Both the position numbers and the translations under genes were made by a program. Below, one piece after another: positions 9,159 through 19,475 of a stretch of DNA of 64,000 nt. The stretch covers positions 2,666,001 to 2,730,000 of the forward strand of contig NZ_CP012670.1 in NCBI RefSeq assembly GCF_004135735.1, given 5' to 3'. Below the pieces are notes generated by a model. It worked only from the letters and a program-made list of their open reading frames with translations, was not told the origin of the DNA and did not search any database. Position 1 is the first letter of the stretch. The number at the start of each line of letters is the position of its first letter. This stretch comes from Sorangium cellulosum. GTDB taxonomy: Bacteria > Myxococcota_A > Polyangia > Polyangiales > Polyangiaceae.

Positions 9159-10469
9159 TCAGGCGCCCTCGCGCGCGAGCACCGGGGCCGGCGCCGGGAC
9201 GCTGGACGGCGTGGGCGCCTGCACGGGGGCGTGCGCGCCGCCCTCGCCGAGCGAGTACGCCTCCTCGCCGTGGAGCGCGCCGTCGAGCCCCTCGTCCTCG
9301 ACCTCCTCGTCGACCCGGAACCCGATGACCGCGCCGATCCCCTTCACGAGCACGAAGGTGACCACCCCCGCGTAAGCCGCCGCCGCCACGGCCGCGATCA
9401 CCTGCTCGACGAACAGCGCCGTGTTGCCCGCGAGCAGGCCGTCCTGGCCGGCGGGGTTCCACACCTTCGAGGCGAACACGCCGGTGAGCAGCGCGCCGAG
9501 GAGCCCGCCCACGCCGTGGATGCCGAACGCGTCCAGGCTGTCGTCATAGCCGAGCTTGCCCTTCAGCATCACGGCGCCGTAGCACACCGCGCCCGCCGCG
9601 AGCCCGATGACCATCGCCCCCATCGGCCCCACGAAGCCCGCGGCCGGCGTGATGGCGACCAGGCCCGCGACGAGCCCCGACGCCACGCCGAGGAGCGACG
9701 GCTTGCCGTAGCGCACCGCCTCGATGAGCGCCCAGGCGAGCGCGCCGAGCGCGGCCGCGATGTGCGTGTTCACGAACGCCACGGCCGCGAGCCCGTTCGC
9801 GGACAGCGCCGAGCCCGCGTTGAAGCCGAACCAGCCGAACCACAGGAGGCCCGCGCCGAGCAGCGTCATGGTGAGGTTGTGCGGCACGATCTTGCGCGCC
9901 GGGTACCCCTTGCGCTTGCCGACCAGGATCGCCACGACCAGCGCGCTCGCGCCCGAGGCGAGGTGCACGACGGTGCCGCCGGCGAAGTCGAGCGCGCCGC
10001 GCGCGCCGAGCCAGCCGCCCGGCCCCCACACCCAGTGACAGACCGGGCTGTAGACCGCGAGCGACCAGAGCAGCGTGAACACGACGTACGACGAGAACTT
10101 GATGCGCTCCGCGTAGGCGCCCGAGATGAGCGCCGGCGTGATGATCGCGAACATCATCTGGAACGCCATGAACAGGATGTGAGGCACCGTGGTCCCGCTG
10201 CGCGGGTCGGTGCCGACGCCGTTCAGGAAGGCGTGATCGAGGCCACCGATGAGCCCGCCCCTGGTCTCGGCGAACGCCATCGAGTACCCGAGCGTCACCC
10301 ACGCCAGGGTCACGAGCCCCATGGCGAAAAAGCTGTGCATGAACGTGCTGAGCGTGTTCTTCGTTCGGACCATCCCCCCGTAGAACAGGGCGAGCGCTGG
10401 CGTCATCAGCAGGACCAAGGCCGATGAGACCAGGAGCCAGGTGGTGTCCGAGGCGTTGATTTCGTTCAC
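9159..10469 (-). CDS. amtB: ammonium transporter (Amt/Rh family)
   Basis: 436 residues, the family's usual length, with eleven predicted membrane helices. Hallmarks include FYGGMVRTKN in helix 1 and GAYAERIKFSSYVVFTLLW. Two pore histidines are seen, in VVHLASGASALV and in FGIHGVGGLLGALLTG, which matches the twin-His arrangement of AmtB. The start is a GTG at 10469 preceded by GAGGAGG at a good distance. The product is an inner-membrane ammonia/ammonium channel. No glnK/glnB gene lies next to it, which is unusual because amtB is often paired with glnK. The C-terminal tail is Ala/Pro-rich and longer than in E. coli. Confidence 0.96.
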   Translation of the reverse strand: MNEINASDTTWLLVSSALVLLMTPALALFYGGMVRTKNTLSTFMHSFFAMGLVTLAWVTLGYSMAFAETRGGLIGGLDHAFLNGVGTDPRSGTTVPHILFMAFQMMFAIITPALISGAYAERIKFSSYVVFTLLWSLAVYSPVCHWVWGPGGWLGARGALDFAGGTVVHLASGASALVVAILVGKRKGYPARKIVPHNLTMTLLGAGLLWFGWFGFNAGSALSANGLAAVAFVNTHIAAALGALAWALIEAVRYGKPSLLGVASGLVAGLVAITPAAGFVGPMGAMVIGLAAGAVCYGAVMLKGKLGYDDSLDAFGIHGVGGLLGALLTGVFASKVWNPAGQDGLLAGNTALFVEQVIAAVAAAAYAGVVTFVLVKGIGAVIGFRVDEEVEDEGLDGALHGEEAYSLGEGGAHAPVQAPTPSSVPAPAPVLAREGA

Positions 10470-10679
10470 TGGTGGCCTCCTCGACGGCGAAGGTAAGAGG
10501 AGGAACTTTTCCGGAATGTTTCGTCGGTATTTACTTCACGGGCGCACGAAACATGCCGTCGCGACGCGGCGAGTCAGCGCGCGGGCGCCGCGGCCGCGGC
10601 CGCGGGCGCGCGGGGCGGGCCGGCGGTTTCAGCGGGTCGACGGTTATTTTCGTCCGGCTACATGCCGTCGAGCGCGCGG
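10470..10679. other. intergenic region upstream of amtB
   Basis: About 210 bp of mixed composition, with an AT-richer part at 10500-10540. I found no sigma-54 -24/-12 match in it, although amt genes are often controlled that way. Confidence 0.4.
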
Positions 10680-11111
10680 TCACCGCCACTCGGGGTAGAG
10701 GGCTTTGCCGGTCTCGAGGAGGCTCTTCATGCCCGACAGGATGGCGGGCCACCCGTTGCTGATGGCCGGGAACACCTTGCTGCCCTCGTCGAACTCGTCG
10801 TGGGTGAGGGTGAGCTTCACGTGCGGGCCGAAGAGGGCCAGCTCGAACGTGACGCGCGACGGGCGCTCGCTCCGGTTCACGCCGAAGGTGTAGGCGAGGC
10901 GCTTCGGCGGGTCGACCTCGAGGATCTCGCCTTGCCAGTCGCTCTCGCCGTTCTCCTGGATGTGCCGCACGACCGAGCCGGGCTTCCAGTCCGACTCGAT
11001 GGTCCTGCCACCCCAGTACTGCCGGGTGAACTCTCCGCTGGTCAGCGCCTCCCACACCTTCTCCGGCGTCGAGGCGATGTACATCACGTAAACGAACTCG
11101 GGCTTACTCAT
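10680..11111 (-). CDS. AHSA1/SRPBCC-family protein
   Basis: 143 residues. The pattern ASTPEKVWEALTSGEFTRQYWGG, DWKPGSVVRH, VTFELALFGPHVKLTLTHDEF and GWPAILSGMKSLLETG is typical of the AHSA1 (activator of Hsp90 ATPase homolog 1-like) branch of the START/Bet v1 fold, which binds hydrophobic ligands. Members of this size encoded beside ArsR regulators are common, but their ligands are mostly unknown. The gene starts 8 bp inside the end of the regulator gene, so the two are co-transcribed and probably translationally coupled. The specific ligand or reaction is not visible. Confidence 0.9.
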   Translation of the reverse strand: MSKPEFVYVMYIASTPEKVWEALTSGEFTRQYWGGRTIESDWKPGSVVRHIQENGESDWQGEILEVDPPKRLAYTFGVNRSERPSRVTFELALFGPHVKLTLTHDEFDEGSKVFPAISNGWPAILSGMKSLLETGKALYPEWR

Positions 11112-11421
11112 CGCTGTTTCCCTCCAGCGTGCGCTTCAGCGCCTCGAGCGCTTGCACGCGGTGGCGCTCGTACTTGCCGATCCATCGCTCGTAGATCTCG
11201 CCGATCGGCGCCGGGTTCAGGTAGTGGAGCTTCTCCCGGCCCTGCCAGACGACGACGACGAGGTTCGCGTCCTCGAGCACGGCCAGGTGCTTGCTCACCG
11301 CCTGGCGCGTCATGTCCAGCCCCTCGCAGAGCTGGCCGAGGGTCTGACCGTTCTCCGCGTGGAGCCGATCGAGCAGCTTCCTGCGGCTCCGGTCGGCGAG
11401 CGCCTTGAAGACCTTGTCCAT
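11104..11421 (-). CDS. ArsR-family winged-helix repressor
   Basis: About 105 residues from ATG 11421 (MDKVFKALADRSRRKLLDRL). The recognition helix region is TRQAVSKHLAVLEDANLVVVVWQGREKLHYLNP, a classic ArsR winged helix. No cysteine pair for metal binding is present, so it is not a metal sensor of the SmtB type. A TTG 30 bases upstream is in frame but lies inside the promoter -10 region and cannot be in the message. The downstream AHSA1 gene overlaps by 8 bp. The promoter carries a palindrome (see next entry), which implies autorepression. Confidence 0.9.
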   Translation of the reverse strand: MDKVFKALADRSRRKLLDRLHAENGQTLGQLCEGLDMTRQAVSKHLAVLEDANLVVVVWQGREKLHYLNPAPIGEIYERWIGKYERHRVQALEALKRTLEGNSDE

Positions 11422-11442
11422 CGACCCGGCGCTCACGGACGC

Positions 11443-11470
11443 ATTATGCAACCATACGGTTGCATGTCAA
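11443..11470 (-). promoter_or_regulatory. sigma-70 promoter with embedded operator palindrome
   Basis: Reading the minus strand, TTGACA (11470-11465), a 16-base spacer and CATAAT (11448-11443) form a near-consensus housekeeping promoter. The spacer and part of both hexamers are covered by the palindrome ATGCAACCATACGGTTGCAT (11446-11465), with 8-bp perfect arms and a 4-bp centre. A dimeric repressor bound here would block RNA polymerase. The ArsR gene directly downstream is the obvious candidate. Confidence 0.8.
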
Positions 11471-11686
11471 GGCAGCGATCGGGCTCGACCCTCCTGCACG
11501 CACGGCGTCAGGTCCGAGGAGAGGGGGGCGTCGCGCGCCGCGGGGGCCCCCTCCGGGGGCCTACGGCTGCCTTCAACGGCTGTCTTCAGGGGAGCGCGCG
11601 GAATTGCTCTCTCTGGAACGGCGGCCGGGCGACTCGGCACGACCTCCTCTTCGTGCAGCCCGAGCCACCCACCCGCGACGATGCCC

Positions 11687-13333
11687 CTAGCCGCGCCCGC
11701 TCGCCAGCACGCTCTCCCGCACGCGATCCAGCGCCGCCCGCACCTCCGGATCCCGGTCGAGCTCCGCCGGCGTCGCCGCCAGCCGGAGCGTCCAGTTCTC
11801 CGGCCCCACCGTCCCCGGCGTGTTGACCCGGTCGCGGGTCGCGAGCACGTCCTGGAGGAGCAGCAGCACGAGCTCGCTCTTCGCCCCGTGGATGAGATCG
11901 AGCAGCGCCCGGTGCGTCTCTCTCGTGAACGTCCGCCCGAGCTCGTGCCGCCGCGGCGCGAGCTCGGGCAGGTCGAGGACCCCGGAGCGCTCCCGCTCGT
12001 CCCGCGACTCCCACCACACCACCACCGAGTCGGTGTCGTGCGTCCCGAAGCACGCGACCGACCGCTCCGGGTACGCCGCCGGATCGCGGAACACCACGTC
12101 GTCCTTCTCCCAGATCAGCACCTTGTAGCCCGGCACCCCGAGCTCCGTGAGCGACGCCCGCACCCACGGCGGCACCGCGCCGAGATCCTCGGCCACGAGC
12201 TGCGCCCCCGTCTCCGCCGCCCCCTCGAGCATCGCGCGCATCACGCGCGGGCCGTGCTCGCGCTGCGCCGCCTCCTCCGGCGGATCGAACATCGCCCTCG
12301 GCCGCTCGCCCCCCTGGCCCCCGCGCTCCGTGAACATGTACGTCCGGTAGAAGCCGACCAGGTGATCGATCCGGAACCGGTCGTAGAGCAGGCCCGTGTA
12401 GCGGCAGCGCCGCCGCAGCCACGCGAAGTCGTTCTCCCGCATCCGGTCCCAGTAGTACGGCGGGAGCCCCCAGTTCTGCCCCTCCGTGTTGAACTGGTCG
12501 GGCGGCGCGCCCACCGACATGTCGTGCCGGAACTCGCCCTGGTGCGCCCAGACGTCGGCGCTGTCGCGCGCCACCATGAACGGGAGATCGCCCATGATCT
12601 CGATCCCCTTGCCCCGCAGATCCGCGCGCGCCGCCTCCCACTGCGCGTGCGCGAGCCACTGCACGTATTCGTAATACAGGACGTCCCGCGCGCGCTCGCG
12701 CCGCAGCCTTTGGAGCGCCTCCGGCGCGCGGTGCCGGATCTCCTCGGGCCACGCCCACCACGCGGCGCCGCCGAACCCGTCCTTGAACGCGCGGTACTGC
12801 GCGTAGTCCGGCAGCCAGTCGGCCTGCCGCGCCACGAACGCCGCGAGCTCGGCCGCGCGCGGCGTCTGCTTCGCGTGGTGCTCCCGCTCGAACCGGTCGA
12901 AGGCGAAGCGGAGCGCCCGCTGCTTCACGCGGCGGACGAGATCGTACTCGACGCGCCCGCTCGTCCGCGCGCGCTCCAGCGTCCCGAGCTCGTCGCCGAG
13001 CGCCTCGGCGAGCTGCTCCGCCGGGAGCTCCGGCACGGCCGAGATCGAGATGTACATCGGATCGATCCCGAAGGCGGAGAGCGCCATGTACGGCGACGTC
13101 TCGCCGCCCGAGATCTCGCCGAGCGGCAGGAGCTGTACGAGGCGGAGCCCCGCGGTCCGCATCCACGCGGCGAACTCGGGGAGATCGCCGATCTCGCCGA
13201 TGCCCCACGAGCGCTCGCTGCGCAGCGAGAACAGCGGCACCGTCACGCCGGAGATGCGACGGCGCGCGCTGGAGGGAGAGGACGGGCTCGTGATCGAGCC
13301 CTGGGACTGGCTTTCGGCAGGGGAGGAAGACAT
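11687..13333 (-). CDS. malQ: 4-alpha-glucanotransferase (amylomaltase, GH77)
   Basis: 548 residues. Family GH77 motifs are visible: VPLFSLRSERSWGIGEIGDL near the N-terminus, FRIDHLVGFYR with the nucleophile Asp, LVAEDLGAVPPWV with the acid/base Glu, and CFGTHDTDSVVVWW with the third Asp. The enzyme moves glucan chains between maltodextrins in the cytoplasm. The first 28 residues are Ser/Gln-rich and could be trimmed if a later start is used. It is divergent from the glycogen debranching enzyme gene, and the pair fits glycogen or maltodextrin turnover. Confidence 0.96.
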   Translation of the reverse strand: MSSSPAESQSQGSITSPSSPSSARRRISGVTVPLFSLRSERSWGIGEIGDLPEFAAWMRTAGLRLVQLLPLGEISGGETSPYMALSAFGIDPMYISISAVPELPAEQLAEALGDELGTLERARTSGRVEYDLVRRVKQRALRFAFDRFEREHHAKQTPRAAELAAFVARQADWLPDYAQYRAFKDGFGGAAWWAWPEEIRHRAPEALQRLRRERARDVLYYEYVQWLAHAQWEAARADLRGKGIEIMGDLPFMVARDSADVWAHQGEFRHDMSVGAPPDQFNTEGQNWGLPPYYWDRMRENDFAWLRRRCRYTGLLYDRFRIDHLVGFYRTYMFTERGGQGGERPRAMFDPPEEAAQREHGPRVMRAMLEGAAETGAQLVAEDLGAVPPWVRASLTELGVPGYKVLIWEKDDVVFRDPAAYPERSVACFGTHDTDSVVVWWESRDERERSGVLDLPELAPRRHELGRTFTRETHRALLDLIHGAKSELVLLLLQDVLATRDRVNTPGTVGPENWTLRLAATPAELDRDPEVRAALDRVRESVLASGRG

Positions 13334-13698
13334 CGGTCTCTTGGCTTGGCTCCAGGCGTTCGGGGGCGGAGTCTATCCCGGGTCGCGCGGCTTCGCGATG
13401 ATCCTTCCGCGGCGCCGCGCGGAGCCCGCGCCGCCGCGACCCCGCGCCGCCGCGACCGCGCGCCGCCGCCGCCGCGACCGCGCGCCGCCGCCGCCGCGAC
13501 CGCGCGCCGCCGCCGCGACCGCGCGTCGCCGCGTCCGCGCGGCGCCCGGCGTCGCGCAGGCGGAGCCCGACCCGCGCCCGGGCCCCGCCCGATCGGGCAG
13601 GACGGGGGCCCGGCTCACCGTCCCGGCGGCGAAAATTCGCGCGGGGTGCGCTTGTGCCTCGACAGCGGCGCTGATTTCGCGAATACGCGGATCTTCCG
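13334..13698. other. divergent malQ-glgX intergenic region
   Basis: Contains a low-complexity repeat (separate entry) and about 150 bp before glgX. Promoters for both genes should lie here, but none is recognisable. Confidence 0.5.
13420..13545. repeat. GCC-rich short tandem repeat
   Basis: Imperfect tandem units around a GCGACCGCGC core alternating with runs of CCG. Successive GCGACC cores are 16, 22, 22 and 19 bases apart. It lies in the malQ-glgX gap, has no spacers of unique sequence and is best explained as slippage-prone low-complexity DNA. Confidence 0.7.
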
Positions 13699-15993
<2,295 letters not shown>

Positions 15994-16130
15994 GGACCGC
16001 GCGGCGCCTCGAGGACACCCCGGATCCGGGGGGCGGGCGAGATCGCCGTGAGGCGATCTCGGTGAGCCGCGAGCGCCCGGGGGGCGCCGGCCTGTGCCGT
16101 GACCCGCCACGACCAGAGCGTGAAATCCGC

Positions 16131-16198
16131 CGTGACATGTCACGCTCGCGGCGTGACATGTCACGTTCGCGGCGTGACATCCATCGTGACATGTCACG
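16131..16198. promoter_or_regulatory. array of CGTGACATGTCACG palindromes (putative enhancer sites)
   Basis: Perfect 14-bp palindromes start at 16131, 16152 and 16185, and a left half-site (CGTGACAT) starts at 16173. Start-to-start distances are 21, 21 and 12 bp, about two, two and one helical turns. The array lies 190-270 bp upstream of the sigma-54-like promoter at 16383, the usual distance for activator binding sites. A second array with the same spacing occurs at 24897-24964. The binding protein is unknown. Confidence 0.6.
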
Positions 16199-16382
16199 AC
16201 AAGGCGTGATGCGCGCCGCGCTCACCCCCGAGGCGCGGGCTGCGACCCCGGCCCTCTGCGCGGCGTAGAAAGCCCCCTCCTCGGCCGATATTCCTGGCCT
16301 CCGCGGGGCGCCGCGCCTCGCGCACGGCCGCCGGGGCGCGGTCACGGGCGCCAGGGCGCGAGGGCGCCGCCGGGAGCAACGT

Positions 16383-16399
16383 CCGGTACGGCGCTTGCT
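16383..16399 (+). promoter_or_regulatory. candidate sigma-54 (-24/-12) promoter
   Basis: CGGTACG, four bases, then TTGCT: the invariant GG and GC dinucleotides are at the right spacing, with two mismatches to TGGCACG. The predicted start of transcription is near 16411, about 190 bases before the protease ATG. Taken alone it is moderate; the palindrome array upstream makes it more credible. Confidence 0.5.
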
Positions 16400-16604
16400 G
16401 AGGTCGGCTCAGGAAGCGGATTACCGGCGCTCACACCGGGAGCTCAGACGGTCGCTGTCCGGCGTCGTGGTGGCGACCCCCGGCGAGGGGCCGCCCGAGC
16501 CCATCATGGCAGCTCCACTCGCCTCGCGGGATCTGCCGGGGAAGCCTGGTCTCCTGGGGGCACCGCGCGAGCTCCCCGCTGCCGAGAAGGGAACATCGAA
16601 GTCA

Positions 16605-19472
16605 ATGAGATCGAGCTTGAGAAAACTGTCAGTCGCCGGCGCGCTCGCGGCGATCGGCGCCTCCTTCAGCAGCCCAGCGCACGCCGTCGGACAGGGCATC
16701 GAGGACACCGGCAACCGGTATCCTTACGTCGTGAGCCTGACCGCGATGGGCTCGAGCGGGCCCTTCTGCACTGGAACGCTGATCTCGCCGTGGTGGGTGG
16801 TGTCGGCGCAGCACTGCTTCATCGATGACAACGGGAACCCCAAGAACCAGAACTTCGTCGTCGAGCTCGGCACGAACCCCTTCAGCTCCCAGCCCTCTTT
16901 CGCGCACACCATGGCCGTGTCGGGCCCGGTCTTCGTCCCGACCACCGAGCCGCCGGATCCGCTCGACGACGACTATCGGTCGCGCGACATCGCCGTGTTT
17001 CGCCTGGACACGCGGGTCCCGCGCTCGCTGGCCAGGCCCGCCCGCCTGCCGGAAGAGCGCGCGTGCGGCTGGAGCTTCGACGGCACCATCGTCGGGTTCG
17101 GGAGCAGCGCGGACGACCTGCTCATCTGCTCCGATGTCCCTTCGAGGCGCAGATACAGCCGTGACCCGCTGGAGTACGACCGTTCGGTGGAGGACTACGG
17201 CGACATCCTCTCCGACGAGTCGACATGGACGCTGGTCAACTGGCCCTGGATCTGCGACGAGTACGAGGGGAGCTACGGCGGAGACTCCGGCGGACCTCTC
17301 TTCGACGAGGAGGGCAGGCTGTGCGGCGCGGTCAGCGGCAAGACGCTGGGGAGCTTGTTCCTCCCGGGGACGTACTCCCTGGAGAACGTCTTCGCCGCGC
17401 TCGACAGCCCCCAGGCGCGGAGCTTCCTGCTCGGCGTGACGACCGCTGCCGGCAACAAGATCATCGACGCGAAGGGCAACTACGACGGTGAGTGCCCGGC
17501 GTTCATCCACCGGTGCGACAGCTTCGGCAACTGTGACGAGACGGACACGGACGGCGACGACATCATCGACGTGTGCGACAACTGCCCGACGATCGCCAAC
17601 CCGGAGCAGGCCACCGATCCCAACGACGACGCCGACGGCGACGGCCTCGGCGCCGCGTGCGACCTGTGCCCCGGAGTGGCCGATCAGGGGAACTGGCCAG
17701 GGACGAACTGCAATTTCGAGGCGGAGCTCGCCGTCGGGTATCCGGACCAGTCCTGGCCGCCGCTCATCCACGCGGACTCGCCGACCCTCGCGGCCGATCT
17801 GCAGCTCTACAGGGACACGTTCCGCCCGAACGCGTGTGATCCCGTGCCTTGCCCGGTGGCGGATCTCGACAGCGGCGGCACGCTGCCCTCGGCCGAGCTC
17901 CCCGCCCCGCCGTTCGGCGAGCCTGGCTGCTCCCAGGCGTTGGGCTGCAGCTGGAACGCATACAACCGGATCAACTTGAGGCCGGTGCTCGGGTCCGTCG
18001 GCGCCGTCAACACGACCGGGCAAGTCGCGCTCCGGTGGTGCGACTGCGAATATTTCGACACCAACTCGCAGCAGGGGCGGTATGCCTGTGAGCACGACAC
18101 GAGGACCGAATGCATACGAACGTCGGCGGACTTCGGCACGAGCCCCAAGTGGCTCCCGATCTCCACCGCGGCGGACGGGGGGTGGTCGCACGGAAAGGAT
18201 CTCGGCAGAGTGTTCTCGGTGCCGTTCGACAGGAACCCGGGGTACACGAAGCGGTTTGTCGACTGGGACTTCCTCGATCTCGGGCCTAGCTACGTGGAGG
18301 CAACCACCCGTCGCCGCGAGGTCAAGGGGGTGCTGTTCAGCCACGTGAACAGCTTCAACCCCGGGGCCGGGTACGACACGGTCCAGGCCGCCACGTACGG
18401 CAATTACTTCTTCTCGGGCGATGCCTTCGTCGTCGCGAAAAACGAGCCGCTGCCCTACATCGAGGCCATCGACGTGAAAACGAAGTATTTCTGCCCCGAG
18501 TGCCCCTTGGGCTTCTCTGACATCTTGGTTATCTACGAGCCCTACGATCCCTCTCCCCGGATCTTGCGCTCCTCGCCGGACGGGTTGAAGGTCGTGCCCG
18601 ATCTCGACCTCGACACGGTGGATTTCTATGCCGACGTCGCCGCCGGGACCCTCAAGTACGTCGCCGCCGCCGAGCCGGTCCGGCGGCTCGCGCAGACGCA
18701 GATCCCCGGCGAGACGGTCCTGAGGGCCGTCGCGCTCGACGGCGCGAGCAGCGGCCAGCTCGCGGCGCAGGTGCTCAGCGCCGAGCTCGACCGGGCGCCG
18801 TTCGTCGTTCGTACCGCGGGCATCGCCCAGCTCCGCTCGATGCTGCTGAACGAGCCCGTGCTGCAAGGGAACGAGGGGCTCGTGCTCTCGGCGACCAACC
18901 GCCGGCTCGTCGTCATCGGCGGGACCACGGACGGCCAGCCCGGGTCGCAGCCGAACGCTTCGGCCTGGATGCTCGACGTGGACTCGGAGCTCTGGTCGGA
19001 GATCGAGATCCCAGGGACCGCTCGGCCCGGGGCCGTGCTCAGCGCGACCTTCCGCATGGAAGACCAGCTCGTTTACCTGCTCGACAAGCGGAACAACGTC
19101 ATCCGGCTGCGGCGGTGGCAGCCGGGTCAGCAGGTCGAGACGCTCGCCGAGCTCCCTGCGTGGTGGAACGATTTCTCGGCGTACTGGCTGGTCCCGGGGG
19201 AGGCGGGCGACCTGATCCTCGCCGCGACCTCGCCCGCGACGCAGAGCGCGGATCCGATCGAGGTGTTCGCCCGGTTCACCGTCGACGCGACGGGCGCGCT
19301 CGCGTTCACCGGGCTCCTGGAGGGGCAGCACCACCTCTCCGAGGCCCCGATCGTGGGTACGGAGATCATGTCCGTGACCCGCAGGGGCTCGGATGACAGC
19401 ATCTCCATGGCCGAGGTGTCGCTCAGCCAGCTCAGCACGCCCCAGAGCAACAAGGCGCCCACGATCTACTGA
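16605..19472 (+). CDS. secreted trypsin-like serine protease with calcium-binding-type repeats
   Basis: 955 residues from ATG 16605, chosen because a clear signal peptide follows (RKLSVAGALAAIGASFSSPAHA, cleavage after AHA at about 27). The S1 protease domain spans about 35-275: His70 in VVSAQHC, Asp128 in SRDIAVFRLD and Ser228 in YGGDSGGPLF complete the triad. At about 305-360 comes an Asp-rich stretch with DTDGDDIIDVCDNCPTI and DADGDGLGAACDLCPG, a thrombospondin type 3-like calcium-binding repeat. The remaining 600 residues are unrecognised and Cys-containing, with a possible beta-propeller near the end. It is probably secreted or held on the surface. The next lipoprotein gene starts three bases after its stop. 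Confidence 0.92.
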   Translation: MRSSLRKLSVAGALAAIGASFSSPAHAVGQGIEDTGNRYPYVVSLTAMGSSGPFCTGTLISPWWVVSAQHCFIDDNGNPKNQNFVVELGTNPFSSQPSFAHTMAVSGPVFVPTTEPPDPLDDDYRSRDIAVFRLDTRVPRSLARPARLPEERACGWSFDGTIVGFGSSADDLLICSDVPSRRRYSRDPLEYDRSVEDYGDILSDESTWTLVNWPWICDEYEGSYGGDSGGPLFDEEGRLCGAVSGKTLGSLFLPGTYSLENVFAALDSPQARSFLLGVTTAAGNKIIDAKGNYDGECPAFIHRCDSFGNCDETDTDGDDIIDVCDNCPTIANPEQATDPNDDADGDGLGAACDLCPGVADQGNWPGTNCNFEAELAVGYPDQSWPPLIHADSPTLAADLQLYRDTFRPNACDPVPCPVADLDSGGTLPSAELPAPPFGEPGCSQALGCSWNAYNRINLRPVLGSVGAVNTTGQVALRWCDCEYFDTNSQQGRYACEHDTRTECIRTSADFGTSPKWLPISTAADGGWSHGKDLGRVFSVPFDRNPGYTKRFVDWDFLDLGPSYVEATTRRREVKGVLFSHVNSFNPGAGYDTVQAATYGNYFFSGDAFVVAKNEPLPYIEAIDVKTKYFCPECPLGFSDILVIYEPYDPSPRILRSSPDGLKVVPDLDLDTVDFYADVAAGTLKYVAAAEPVRRLAQTQIPGETVLRAVALDGASSGQLAAQVLSAELDRAPFVVRTAGIAQLRSMLLNEPVLQGNEGLVLSATNRRLVVIGGTTDGQPGSQPNASAWMLDVDSELWSEIEIPGTARPGAVLSATFRMEDQLVYLLDKRNNVIRLRRWQPGQQVETLAELPAWWNDFSAYWLVPGEAGDLILAATSPATQSADPIEVFARFTVDATGALAFTGLLEGQHHLSEAPIVGTEIMSVTRRGSDDSISMAEVSLSQLSTPQSNKAPTIY

Positions 19473-19475
19473 ACC

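Larger units (their letters stand above)
15994..16604. other. intergenic region with palindrome array and sigma-54 promoter
   Basis: A 611-bp gap between glgX and the first protease. It holds three perfect CGTGACATGTCACG palindromes and a candidate -24/-12 promoter, given as separate entries, and a leader of about 190 bases before the protease ATG. No coding frame is convincing; frames across the array simply translate the repeat. Confidence 0.6.

Noticed and set aside
11422..11451. TTG start giving the ArsR protein 10 more residues
   Set aside because: The TTG lies within the promoter -10 and operator region and would not be transcribed.
13420..13545. CRISPR or regulatory array in the malQ-glgX gap
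   Set aside because: Variable-length GCC-rich units without spacers; simple low-complexity DNA explains it.
16131..16198. Small protein rich in Met-Ser-Arg or Thr-Cys-His repeats
   Set aside because: Such frames only translate the CGTGACATGTCACG palindromes and have no start signals or family resemblance.
16395..16604. Upstream extension of the first protease by 70 residues
   Set aside because: The extension begins inside the sigma-54 element and precedes a standard signal peptide, so ATG 16605 is preferred.
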